NCBI RefSeq assembly: GCF_001949145.1
Contig: NW_019091371.1
Coordinates: 685,674-745,700 of the forward strand
DNA length: 60,027 nucleotides
Source of the DNA: Acanthaster planci
Lineage: Eukaryota; Echinodermata; Asteroidea; Valvatida; Acanthasteridae
Direction: 5' to 3'
A program made the position numbers and the translations under genes. The notes under the pieces are model-generated. The model saw only the letters and a program-made list of their open reading frames with translations, was not told the DNA's origin and did no database searches. This document shows, one piece after another, positions 1 to 12,869 of the stretch (within the stretch, counting starts at the first letter, position 1; the number at the start of each line of letters is the position of its first letter).

Positions 1-3000
1 TGAGGTTTATTGAGTACAGTGATACCAAACATATGGTTTTGAATTTCTGCATTGAAAATTGATAGCAATTTTGTAAATGCCTTTCCAAGCATCAAATTAT
101 TTTTCAATTTAAAAAAATTCCACGTTAAAATATTTGACCCAAAAAACTTTAGAAAGAAAAAAAGGATACTATCCATCTACCCAACCTATTTTTTTTCAAT
201 ACAATAGGAAGCAAAACTATCATTTTGTTTTGCCTAAAGGCTACACTCTATGTACTCTTTTGGTCACTAATTATTTCATCTAGAATATCTGTTTCAATCT
301 GCATTCAACATTGGCTCATATTACATGTGTAAATCATGATGTTTCATATATCTGAGTCTTGGAAATGCTCACAATGTACATGCACATATACATAATACTG
401 AAATTTATACTTTTTCAACTACCAGTGTTGGGAAATAACAAAAGGAAAACGTACGAGTGAACTATCTTTATATTTAACATCTTGGAAATTCCCATTATAC
501 ATGTAAGAAAAGCAAGATGTTTAACTTGAAAATCCCTGCTGAAAAGTAACTTTCTTCATAATTGAAAAAAATTTGAACTTAACCACTTGGCACCGGATGA
601 CGTGTAAACACACACAATTTCTTTATTTGTTCCACAGGGCACGTTTTCCCTCATTTATGTATGTATTTACGTGTTGTGCTTGGTTGAGCCCGAGCGCAGA
701 AGATGATCCTACATGCGGAAGCTGCTATTGAGTGGATCCCCGTCCCCCAAACCATAATAAATCCAGAAATGCCTTTCATAAGTAGTTAGAATTGACACGG
801 GGAGCCATACACAGACAAGCTAAGGGGATTAAAGACCTTTAATGACCTTTTGTATGTGAACTGCTTGATGTCTGGACATGCACCACAATTTTTACTAGGG
901 AACTTGAAAAATGGCTGAAACAAAAGAACTCGGGGGGGGGATGAAAATACTGATGCCTAAACTCGAGAGCTGTGCCTCCTTACATATTTTATGGGCACGA
1001 GAAATAACTTGCAAGGTTGAAGACTTTACCAAAAAAAAAAAAACACTCCCCGCAGCTTTTTCGGGGAAGAAAACCTAACATTAACTGGTTAAAGGCCTTT
1101 CTGGCAAGAGCAGGAGCAAAGACAGTCCTTTGATGGGGCCTCATTTTGTCTGTGTGCAGCGTCTGCACCTAGGGACACTCTGGCCACGTGTAGACAATTT
1201 CTGTTCGAATGTGCAGGCTTGTGGGTGCATTCTCAGCACACGGTCATATTACTCATGTGTACAATGACTACACAACAGACACAGGATCATATTCAGGAAA
1301 ATTTTCACAAATTACACACTGTGATGTCAGTATAAAAACACTGTAAATAGCACTAATCTTGTTAAGTAACCAAGTGCAATATTATTGGATTGCCTTTTCC
1401 TATCATATATGCCTGTGGACAATTATTGACATTATATATGTTGGAAAATTGTTGGTTCCTGCATTATCCTGTGGCAGAAAATGGCCACAATTTAATAGGA
1501 TCTTGGATGAATCATGCAGCGTTAAAAATTGATGTTTGGGGGGCTCTAAGACTCAAGGGGGGGTGTGCCCCTCCACAGGCTTGAACTAAGTGTTAAGGCA
1601 TGGCAGATGGTAAATGCATGGCTGAGTAGACAGCAAATGGGAAGGCTCTGCAGTCAGTCTAGACAATTAAGAATGGCCAGCTACCAGTATGGCACCAACT
1701 GGGATGAAGTCCAGACCAAGTTGAATGCAAGAGAAAATTCCTGTCAGGCCTGTGTACATTTATGTAATTAATGAGTATAAGGACAGTATGAATGATGCCT
1801 GAGTTGAATGGCAAATGGTTCCTGTACCATGTATTGTGTGTATGAACATGTACATATGCATGAAGCTAAATGACCAAAGTCATCATTCATCATGCTACAA
1901 GAACTTATAACTAACAATGGACAAACCTCTTTTGACCTTCAACATAGCAGCAGTGTCTTTCCCACCTACATGTACTGCATGATGCTCATTTGGGGGAAAA
2001 GGTGAAGGAATATGCCCTGCTAAATCCTGCTGATGTTGCTATGGAAATATTTAGTTTCTACACAAACACAGTAAGAAGGGATGTGCAAAGAAGTCTCCTG
2101 TGTGCACTGCAACCACTGTTTTCGAAATGTTGAGCATACACACATCAAATCTGCATGTATAAGTAAACTTTCTGAAACACTTCCCAGCAGACATTAGAAG
2201 CAATTCAATTTTTGTCATTGTACATCATCTTTCTAGGAATTCTTAAGAGCCTCTCTGAATCCTCCAAATTCAAACATTATTGCAACTGAGCGGTGTGTTA
2301 TTTGTGCTGAGACTTTTGCATAGTTTCAAGTCTCACATAAATAATTGCTTGATCTTATCGTATTAAATTCCACAAAATCCACCCAGCCAACTCGGTAGAT
2401 TTTATTGGACCCCATGGATTTGTAGGATCTTTAAAAGATAAACGACAATGCCTTTTTTTCAATGCACAGCAACCCAACCTATCAAGAACAGCAAAATAAA
2501 ACTACAATACCTACATGTACCAGTATCATCTTGAGAAGTTTCATTTTCACAATTACAATACACACATGTATTGCTTTAGTACATGTGTACATGTTTTTAT
2601 GTATACATTACTACATGAACCAATATAAACTGAAATTTCATAAAATCTCACCCTGTAATCTATCGCTATGTTTGGTCTCATAGGCACATACATGGAAGTA
2701 TTTATAACCTTTATCCAAAAGTACATGTACTCCATCCTAAGAGTGAATCATGTTGGGTCCAGGTTTTCCATCTTTTGTTGGTTTAATTTCATGCATCCAT
2801 CCACACTTCCCCTCTTAATACATGATGTATACATTTAATCCGCTTGTACATGAAACTGAAGGTCAGTCAATGACCGTAATGGTACCAACCCCTTTTATTG
2901 AATCACCAATGAACAATTTAGGTCAAATATTAAGGGCTGATGCATGCCTAGAAGACTGAAGGAGACAGTCAGTCTCATCTCTCATGTTACTGATACCATC

Positions 3001-4590
3001 ACACTCTGCATGGTACCATCCAAAGTGATCACATCATCTCTGCAGGGCTACAGCACAATGCATCAAATTGTAAGAGCCAGAATGAAGCTACAGCAATGGA
3101 TGCATGGAACGTGTCACACACAGTGTTCATATGATTTTGGGTACTTGGAATGTGGTCTAGGTAATGTGAAACTTTCTGCACTCAAAAATTAATTCCTGAG
3201 TCAAACGATAAATGGAAGCATGGACAAAGGGCACGTACATGTACATGTAGTTCATAGGGCGAATCCATGATGGAACTACAAGTACATGCACATTGTACTG
3301 TAGCAGAACATGCACCTGTGAATATCTGAAGAATACACTGATGTTGACCCTTTAATCAGTCTTAGAGTGTGTCCTCTCATATTGACTTTTGTAATGTTCC
3401 CAAGTGAAACCCCATCCTTCTCATTATGGAATTGTTTGAAACATAATCTATCAATACATGTATGTATGGCATACATATGTACAAGTACTGGTGCTCTATT
3501 ATGTGAAAGAGCCAATGCTAGGGCCAGTGCAGGTTATTAAATACTGGCAGTGAATATATATACATGTACCGGTACATGTACATGTAGAATATGGGCACAG
3601 AATGAGGGAGAGAGAAATACAGAGTACCGAAGCGTGATGCCATTTAGAACCAGTAAATGCCGTACAAATGAAAGGGGTATGACCGTGTGTTGGTTCAACT
3701 GCTGGTTCTCACGCTAAAGCCTTTTACACACAAAGTTGTGTGACGTACTCACTTTGGTACTCCACAAACACATATGAAGAACAGGAAATCAAAGTTTACC
3801 AAGATCCAACAAACAACAGAGGCTTATCAGAGAAAATATATGTAATATATTTATTATATATATGTATATTTACTCCACTTGACTGTGTGCATGTTCACAA
3901 ATACGTAAAACTTCTAGACAATACATGAATTTCTTGGGAAAAAGGCCAGCTTGAATGAAAACAGTTACATGTACACAGACCCTCTCTATATATACCATAG
4001 GTACATGTATCGGTACATGTAGGCCACTCAAGGCCATTGCCATTCCTACCATTTACATGTATTTAGGACAAATGCACTTTGAAAGGTTGCTGCTCCAGAG
4101 TTCAATTAAATGTACTGGTAAGACTTGAACGCATATAAAATAGCACCATGGGACATAACAATAACATGAAAACACACAGCTTGCAGGCTATTTCTTCTGA
4201 CAGTGTGGGTACTGGGAATAAACTCTGATAACCCAGACTGCTCTGGGAACACCAGCTTATGAAAAATGTAGGAGAAATGCTGCAATAGGGTGAACTGTTC
4301 CGTTCCCAGATGAGTTTGTCGGTTGACTTGATGACTGGTCTATTGGTTTGAACCTGGAAATTGATTTGGTCAGGCCACGTGGGTTCAGGAATTAGTAGAA
4401 TTATCATAACACAACAGAAAATTCTGTGCTGGTGTGCTGGTACAGTAGCTCTACTCCTTGGCTGCATTATGTACATTGTATGATGCAGGAGGGTACAAAT
4501 TATGCCCTTCATTATTTCCATAGAGGTTTGTACCCAACCTGTGTGTACGTTCTATTTACAGACAACTGGGAACATGTACCGATGTGGTGT
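1..4590. other. non-coding, TACATGTA-rich DNA, no gene seen
   Basis: No ORF here has recognisable homology or a convincing splice-site pair. The stretch is AT-rich and peppered with TACATGTA, TACCGGTA and related palindromes (for example around 3240 and 3560-3590). The longest ORF (4102-4521, minus) has no family signature, and a different frame on the same strand is equally open, so I do not call it. It may be intron or intergenic DNA. Confidence 0.6.
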
Positions 4591-4593
4591 TGA

Positions 4594-4672
4594 GGGGACA
4601 ATTTGTTTTGTAGGGAAAGCTGAGACTGAGTTGTGGGGACAAATTCTGTCTACATAATGTTTAAGGTCCCCA
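4594..4672 (+). repeat. dispersed 'gttgtggggaca' repeat, copy 1
   Basis: This segment has GTAGGGAAA, then GAGTTGTGGGGACA, then ATAATGTTTAAGGTCCCCA in order. The same order occurs at 48551-48625 in the same orientation, and inverted at about 17960-18050. The core is a short GGGGACA/TGTCCCC inverted pair. I recall similar 'tgtggggaca...tgtccccacaa' repeats in fish genomes, but that is memory and not shown here. Confidence 0.6.
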
Positions 4673-4689
4673 TAACATCACGTGTTAAC

Positions 4690-7600
4690 CCCCCCCCCCA
4701 AATTACCTGCCCTCACATGTTGCCTCAACAATTACAAAAAAAGAGATGTTTGTGCATGTGGGGCATGTACGTTTACGTTGACCAAGGCTAAGATCATTGT
4801 ATAAACTGGAGACTATGAAATGATTTCAAGTCATTGAGTTTATACTTACAGATCCACATACCACTGCGTGGTCCTGCTCAGCCGATGTGACATGATGTTA
4901 GCAGATTCAGGAAATCTGGCAATTGTAATCAAATCCACAAACTTGTCAAATTCAAAACTACCCTAACACTGACAGTCCTTGACAGCAGAAATGAGAGAGG
5001 TGTTGTCACTGTTAAATTACATGTACATGTACTTCAGGGCAACTCTTGGAAAATATGGGGGGCTTTCAACAAACAAGACAGTGCACTGTTTTGGAAAAAA
5101 ATATCCAACTACAGAGCTACATGTATAATGAATTCATCTAATGCACTCAACAATGGCTGCAGTTGTACATTATTTCCTTGAACAAAAAAATCATCCTGGC
5201 ACAAAAAGTTTGCATCCTCCCATCTTTAATTTACAGAACAAAAACAAGAGAAGCTCATCTGTCAGTATGCCAAAACTTCATACCTTTTCATGACAGAGGT
5301 AGAAAAATCCCTGATAAACGGACAAAACTTTTTCTTATCCATCATAAATCTACTTACATTTTAAGGAGCCCCTTATTGCTACGGTACCAGTATACAGGTG
5401 CTTTGTCAGGTGTGGAGTGTCCTTTACGCACTGCTCAATGATACATTGTACTCACATACACGTACATTAAATTTGTACATGTGTACATTGTACGTGCAGG
5501 GATTCTACATGTACATCACATGCACCATACCGGTACATGAACTGTGTAACTACCGTATGAGGAAGTGATACTTGAGTTCACATGTAATGTACATTTTACG
5601 TATATAGAAACATGTCAATGTACATGTGTACACACTGCTTACTTCTGGTTGTCCTTTCACATGTACACGTATTTATGTACCTGTGTATGATCTATGATTT
5701 CTCTTGTGTGTATCCCATTCATTGGTTTTCATATTTCATGTACATACATCATGTACTGGTACTCTTGATCAACTCGAGTTAAGTGAAATGAAACTGATGA
5801 CCCCATATCATGTGAACAACAGTGTGCTACAACAGGGAAGTGATTTCACAGGGAATTTGTGTAAAGGAATTGGGCACACTTTGAAAAAACATGGTAGTCT
5901 TTGGATTACCATCTTTTACAAACTCAAGAAGGAAACATTTATTGACTCCAGGTCAAGGAGTCACCCTGACACTAAGTATATATACATAGAGTTGCACATA
6001 CATGTATAATAGGGTATCTTTTGTTTGTTTTCGGAGAAGGATTAAACAATTTTGTCTCTTTTTATTATTTTATTGCCATTCCAAACCTTGCCCATTCTCC
6101 TACTTACTGTGCATTATACCCATACTTTTTCGCATGTGACATGGTTAACACTCTTAATGTTATTTTTATAAGTTGATTTGGCACCAATATTTAAATATTA
6201 TTTTTACATTCTACACTAGCAGCCTGCCTGTGAGTTTCATTTCTACTGTGTGGGTGAGTTTTGTTTTTCTACCGGTAACTGTTCAATTTGTGGCAGTTGG
6301 TCTTTATTGATATTTTGATGGTTTTATTCTGTGAATTTAATATCCGTCTGTCCTTTTTTTTTAATTCACTGACTCTTTCGTTTCTTCATTTTCCTTGTAT
6401 TTTAAATTATCAAGTAGCACCGAGGAGAGTAACTAGTACATGTAGACAATAATTAAGTTTGGTTTTGGGACAATCCTGCGGGGGTGCTACTTACAGTACA
6501 TTATGTGCAGTCTAGATTTTACGATAGTATTTAATGCATTTTGTAAATGTCTACTTGCATGTATTTTGATGGTTGATTTTACCTTCAAAATTAATAAATG
6601 AACTGAATATGAAAAAATCAGAGACTGTCACTTTCAAAGATGATGAGCTCCACTTGAAAGACAGGTTGAGCTAGATACTGAATAGGATGTTAAGAATATA
6701 CACACATGTACATGTACGTACCTGAGGTGGGCCCTTACTTATTACTTAGTACATGTACTGGTACCATACATGTACAATGTACATGAACATATATGTAGTA
6801 ACCATAACAGTTTCTTCTAAATTAGAAAGTTCACATTTTCAAGCAAACCTGTTTGTATGTTTCACTAAAAAAAGGTAAAAGCAGTGGTGAGTTCAGTCTA
6901 TTCACATACAATGTAACCAGACATACATGTACATGTACATGTACATGTAGCGAGTATAAATCACATTCCATTTAAATTAATTGGTTAATTGTTTTCCCAT
7001 TGATGGAACCATTCATTACTACAGTGGTCACATGAAAAGAATCTTTTTTTTTTCGCCATAGCAGACAATGGATATCAAAAGAGGTGCTCTGTACAAAACA
7101 TGTATCTGGGCTACTCACACATCTTGCACACCTGCCCATACAAGTGGATGTATTATGGACCTACCTAGGTTTATGAGCCTACCAAGAATCATCATGGCTT
7201 CCACTGTCATGTGTGCACACAGGCATTTCAACTTGCTTAGCCAAAGTTCAGCAATCTGAACTCTTGATGCCAGTTCCAGACAACAACAGTTTTGCCAAAT
7301 GCTTGGAAAATTCATTTCACATATGAACAGACCACAAATGGTGTGCAGCGTTCTGTGTAAATGAGCCCAGGCATGGATAGGCAAGGCAGTACTGTGAAGG
7401 CACATTATGTGTATGGGCACATGTGTGTACAGGTACATATACAGGTACATACTGTGTGTACACATGGAGGTAGTGAGGGGGAAACATTCTTGTTCTGTTG
7501 TTCACTATGCCTGCGGGTACATGTACATGTACACTGTACTGGTACATGTACATGTACTATTGATACCACTGTTCTATGCACGCATGCAGTAAGCACAGTC

Positions 7601-7930
7601 ATGACACTTTACACAAACACATAATTTCTAGCGATACCAATAAAAAATGCCAAACACTATTCCATCTTTCTGTATGATGAGGATTTCTTCAGTCATTGTG
7701 TGATACAAATAATGAATGTTTAACAATCATGCAATGAAAAGAGCAACTTCATTCAGTGAAAGACTGAGTGTTCTCTTCCACTGGGCTTGGCCTCAAGGAT
7801 TGAAATACTCAATCTGTCATTTCAAGGACTTTTTTTTTACCGTGGCGCTCAAACATTCACAATTGGTGCATGCACAGGTTTTGGTACACTGAATGATAAC
7901 CAGGGTTGTACCAAGGCACTAATTTTTGTT
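4690..7930. other. non-coding DNA with TACATGTA arrays; possible retroelement 3' tail near 6.0-6.6 kb
   Basis: No confident gene. From about 6010 to 6610 the sequence is T-rich and ends in AATAAATGAACTGAATATG, which resembles a LINE-type 3' tail. An inverted pair AAGTAGCACC/GGTGCTACTT lies inside at about 6412 and 6482. Pure TACATGTA runs occur at 6922-6950 and 7515-7560. A coding-like minus-strand stretch at 7115-7310 is described under findings. Confidence 0.4.
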
Positions 7931-9690
7931 GCTCAAAGTCAAGTCACTGTGAAGTTGAATCAAGCAAACGTCGAGTTGAATAATTAGCTTGAGTCAATTC
8001 GAGTCATTAGTATTTGGATTCAATGCGATAAATACGAAACAAGAGAAAGTCATTTTTTTTGGCATTTGAAAAATTACCTCTGGGTTTATTTCTACATGTG
8101 GTCACACCATATCATCATCTTGATAACACATGACATATATATTATAAACCGGTGCTGTAAGTAATTGCTAGTGCTGCAAGTAGGTGCAAAGGTTCAGTTC
8201 AGGTTCCGTTTGGATGCGGTTTGGAAATTTTTTGCCAAACTTTGGTTCGGTTCATATTAGGACATGTACACACATGTACATACCAGTCCATGTACATGTA
8301 CATGTACAATGCACACTGAGATATCAAAGAGCTCACTGCAATCGTGCCGAATATAGTACTTCCATGTATAAAAATGTTGATACATGTGTAAGCAATGAAT
8401 CTCCCCTCCATCCATGAGCAACTTCGATATGAACATAATTTTTTCTAAACTGTTTCCCCGAAGTTTGTTTTGGAGTTAATATTCCATTGAAAGTTACCAT
8501 TGGAGGTGTGACAGTTTCCGACCATGTTTGCCGACCAAAAGCGGTTGTACATGTATTTGGACCACTCAACAAAACAATCAAAGGATATGTGAAAACAGAA
8601 AAAACATGCCCAAATGGGAGTGTCCTCCTTTACAGGATGCAAAATCAAATTAGATTTTGGGCAAAATGTGTTTTGGTAATTTTTCATGAAACACATTCAG
8701 CTATCAAATTATGGCTTTTGATGTTAGCGAAGAAGAACCTTGGTATCAAGCTACATGTAGCATTCTTTCCCAGGAGGGCGCCCAGTTATATGAGATTTGC
8801 AAACACTTAGAGATCTGGCAAAATTCGATTGCAACGTATTCACACTCCGACTTTGATCAAACATGATCAAATGAAAGGTAAGTTAGGCCACTGGAAGAAC
8901 CAAATCTTCTTGTGTGCTGAAGCAAGCACACCACCACCCTGCCTGGCAAAATAAGTTTTCCCTTCAAAGTTGCCTTTGACCGAGCACGAGTCCAACTGTG
9001 ATCAGCATCCAATCAAATTCGTTTTACATGGCCATTTATGATATCATTGGCCTAATATGGAATGTAAGGGCGAAGCTATCGGAGATTGGCAAACATAATG
9101 CTAAATCTTAACATACGTAAGCATAATTAGATGGAATGAGAATTTAGAAGTATTGTGCAGTGGAAATGCCGTACGTTGCGTGTTCTCCATTGGTTATCAG
9201 TGAATTCTCACCACGTGCTAATATTACAATCATCACGTTACGTGGGGCAATCGTAAGTTTACTGTACATGTACATTTACAGTAAATGTACACGAACAAGT
9301 GCTGAGTGGCAGTGCGGCATAACTCATTATCCATTTTTCGTGTTTGCTTTTTATCATGTTTTCTTGCATGCATTCTGTACGCTATCAATGCCCTTTAAAA
9401 CCGAACATCCAAACCGATTAGTTTGGCTTGGTTCGGTTCGCAAGTGTCATGTTAGATTCATTTTTGGTTCGGTTCGGTGGTTTGGCAGCAGCACTAGCAA
9501 TGGCACAAATTTTTTCCAAAGTTCGCTTTTATTTTTTGGACTCGAGTCTTATTAATTATCACTTAACGGAGTCAGGTCTTCTGATGAAGGTCCTGAGTCA
9601 AGTTATTTGCTTTCAGTGACTTGAGTCACGTCATTTAAATCCATCGGGACTCCAGTTGAGTTGAGTTGAGTTGAGTAGGACTCTGTGCTT
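7930..9690. repeat. degenerate repeats of GGTTCGGTT and GAGTC/GACTC type
   Basis: The two flanks share vocabulary. 'Ggttcag/ggttcggttc' with 'tttggaaattttttgcc' is at 8184-8262, and a 'ggttcggttcg...ttttttccaaag' version is at 9396-9530. GAGTC-rich DNA lies at 7938-8010 and again at 9538-9680, including four tandem GAGTT units (9656-9676). This could be one decayed element with related ends. No coding sequence is recognised between them. Confidence 0.35.
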
Positions 9691-9892
9691 TACCTTCATC
9701 ATTGCAACAAATAGAAAAAAAATATAGTGGAAGTACCAACATAATAGCTTTTACAAATGAAGTCTTTAGAAAAGTATTTTATTTTTCAAAGGGTATGAAT
9801 ACTTTTGAGCACAACTGTAAGTCTTAACGATGACACAGACTTGTTTTTTGCGCGCTTCAAGACTTGCACCAGATGTAGTTACGTCAACTTCA

Positions 9893-10098
9893 AGGATCTG
9901 ATCCGGATTTGCTTTGCGTTTACACTTGCAAATTGATCCTGCACACTGGACCTGAACCCGATCTGATCCTTCCCAAGAGGAGAATCAGATCCCGGGATCA
10001 GGATCTGATCCTGCCTTGCGTTTACACACATTTTTGATCCAGATCTGATCTCCCTTGCCGGATCTGATCCTCCTTGCTGGATCAAGTGTAAACGCAGA
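9893..10098. repeat. GATC-dense palindromic repeat with GTTTACAC termini
   Basis: GGATCTGATCC-like units recur about every 20-40 bp. The segment starts near TTTGCGTTTACACTT and ends in AAGTGTAAACGC, an inverted pair, with a further GCGTTTACACA in the middle. Such structure suggests a small foldback or MITE-type element. No protein is encoded. Confidence 0.5.
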
Positions 10099-10099
10099 G

Positions 10100-12020
10100 A
10101 TAATAGATCTTAACCTCATCTCTACATTTACCATGATTGATGGGCTATGTCAGGCTGTGTAATCTGGAGATTTATCACAAATGTATTCACTCCACAATAC
10201 CAACTAAGGGGATGATGAAGGTAACATGTTGCTTGGACAAAAGCCAGCAATGCTGAACAACATTTAAAAATGATTTTTATGGGAATCAAATATGGCTTCA
10301 AACTCCCTGAAGCACAATAAACACTGTGTGCTTCTGGCCAGTAATCTTAAATCCATTTGCTTAATATTGAAAATTGTGTAATTAGCCCACTTACCTTTGG
10401 CAATATGATGCCAACAAGTGAAATGGTTTCTCACTCATAACATGGAGGTGAGAATCAAAACACCACCCCAAAGGCACAACACCATGCCTCCATACACATA
10501 GACCTGGCAACTGCCATACAATGTACACCTACATGTACACACAGTGTACAATTTTGAAGTACAGAAGCCAGAAAAAGGTTTTATCATCAAGATTTGATGA
10601 ACCCCCTCTACACTAGCAGTTAAACGAGGCAAAGGGAGTTGGGGGTGCCAGGTGTGCCCAAGGTGAACCCTGATCATGTACATGCAAAGTACAGGCATGG
10701 ACCAAAGGTCATCAGTATCTCAATCTTTTTGCCACCCAAAGGTACCTTCTGGGTGTCCCGGGCTGGTCATATGGCTCAGTGCACAGGTGGCTCAGCAATA
10801 CAGGTGGCAGAAATTCACAGAGAGACCTAGCAGTACATCATGTACATGTACACAATGTAGGCCTACATAAGAAGCCTGTACATGTATGCATAAGTTTACA
10901 ATACAAGTTTGCACATGGCAAACTACATAATATACAGTATACATAAATAGTTCATGAATGCATGTTACTGTAAGATTTTTGACATCTACAATGTACATTT
11001 ACATACATGTACATGTAAATGTATGTGCACATGTACAGTCTATAGGCCTGTGCAAATGCCGTATTGAAGAATGGTTTGGAAATTTTGAAGGAAACGATAA
11101 AATACAGCCGTTTCCAATAATGTGTCAAAAGATGCATATATGGAAAATTGGTATTAGCAACTTGTTGTTAATTCAGTGAAGCACATGCAAACACGTAGTT
11201 GTTATAATTTGTCAGTTCAGTCACTTAGCTACAATCAGCGGCATGAGAATGTGTTTGAAACCCTGAATTTGGGGCAATTCAAACATGACTTTGTAACTTT
11301 TTTATTTGAAAGCCAAATCCTAGGACATTGCTTTTATTTTTATATGTAGTATTCATTGAGCTAAAACTTCAAGTTAGTTGTTATATATACCTACCTTCCT
11401 TAACATTTTGAGCACTTTTGTTGCCTCTAACAAACATATTGCACAAATGAAAAATGATGGACGGTACATGTACCTTTGAAATTGTCCAAGTTTTTCTGGA
11501 AAACTACATATAAGAACACCCAGGCTATTGTCATGATGTCAGTCAGGGAAGACATTCTTCAGCTTACACAGTGTAGCAGCAATGTACATGTACATGTACA
11601 TGTATTTTTTCGTGGGTCTACGCACTTTTTCTGCAGCTTTAAAATCGCCTCCAATTTGTGCAGAGTGCATAGGCATTTCTGTTCAAATTGTGAAGCCTGA
11701 ATTTAAATTACTCACTTCAAACATTTCTCAGAAAGGATTTCTCAATGGCTTATTGTTAATCTGAAAAAAAATTGTAATGCAGTGACACTTTACGTGCTTT
11801 TCAGTTTGAATTGTGACCCTAAAATTCTTTCATTGAAAACATTACGGAGAAAAATTTACTTTTTGGCTCCTTTCCGAGTGTCATACTGGGTACATGTACT
11901 GACACAACAGTACACTCTATATCACAAGAGGAAAGGAAATTTGGGACAGCAAAAAAATCAATGATTCCAGCAACGTTTGGGGCAGAAATCAATGCAACAA
12001 TGATTTTTTTCTACATTGAA
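10100..12020. other. non-coding DNA, no gene seen
   Basis: Several TACATGTA arrays (10842, 11000-11035, 11583-11605). The segment 11780-11870 resembles, in inverted orientation, DNA near 20675-20770, which makes it an old dispersed repeat. No splice-site-bounded coding exon was recognised. Confidence 0.4.
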
Positions 12021-12021
12021 T

Positions 12022-12150
12022 GACATCACAGTTTTACTCATGACTACGGAAGTTTTCATCAATTTAACAAGTAAACAGGACTAAATTACTTTTTAGAAAT
12101 AGCAAAACAAAAATTAAAAACAAGGTCAATGGAAACACAAAGGTGTATTT
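12022..12150 (+). repeat. old dispersed repeat related to 19600-19720
   Basis: Begins TGACATCACAGTTTTACTCA and ends around AAAATTAAAAACAAGGTCAATGG. The stretch at 19602-19715 begins TGACATCACACTTTTGCTCA and ends AAAATTAGGTTAAATGGGA in the same order. The two are diverged but collinear by eye. Confidence 0.4.
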
Positions 12151-12690
12151 TTCAAGGGCTGTGGTGAAATAATAGCATTGCTCTTACCCTTTATCAGTTT
12201 TGAAAGTGCCACTGCCCCCAACCTCTCCCCCTTAAAGCATAAAGCTTTGAGCTTGTGAAATGATGTTAACCTAAAAAAGCAGTGGGGTCTGACTTACATG
12301 TACATGTATTGTTAGCCAACATGCCTTACATACCCGTACACTGTGTTCACTTGTACATGTATTAATAGCCATAACTTGTGGCAACAGAAAAATTGGAGTC
12401 CGAGAAAACAACTGAGGACAACATCAAGTTCACAAATGCAATGTACCATCAGTGATCCAGGAAGTGAATAATGCACAGACAAAATGTTACCAGACTACAT
12501 GTACATGCACAACAGCTTGGCAAATGGGCTACACATGAAAAGAATGAGGAGATTTGAATGATGCTGATAAAATGTACTGAAGGGCTGAGAATATCATGTC
12601 TTCTCAGGATGATAAATTTTACTTTGAAAATTTAATTTACCCTTAATGTGACAGACCTCAATCTAGTTGGCTTCTAGATGCTTCAGCTTT

Positions 12691-12860
12691 TATAAAATGG
12701 AACTTGAAATAAACATGTATGTTATTCATCATTTTGTAACCCATTTTGAAGGGAATTTTTAATCAAACGATCAGATATAAAATGGAACTTGAAATAAACA
12801 TGTATGTTACTCATCATTTTGTAACCCATTTTGAAGGGAATTTTTAATCAAACGATCAGA
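12691..12860. repeat. 85-bp tandem duplication, two near-identical copies
   Basis: Copy 1 is 12691-12775 and copy 2 is 12776-12860. Both start TATAAAATGGAACTTG and end AACGATCAGA. I see one substitution between them (gttatt/gttact), so the duplication is recent or well preserved. It is not coding. Confidence 0.95.
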
Positions 12861-12869
12861 ATATTAACC

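Noticed and set aside
4102-4521. 139-codon minus-strand ORF as a gene
   Set aside because: No domain or splice support, and another frame on the same strand is also open.
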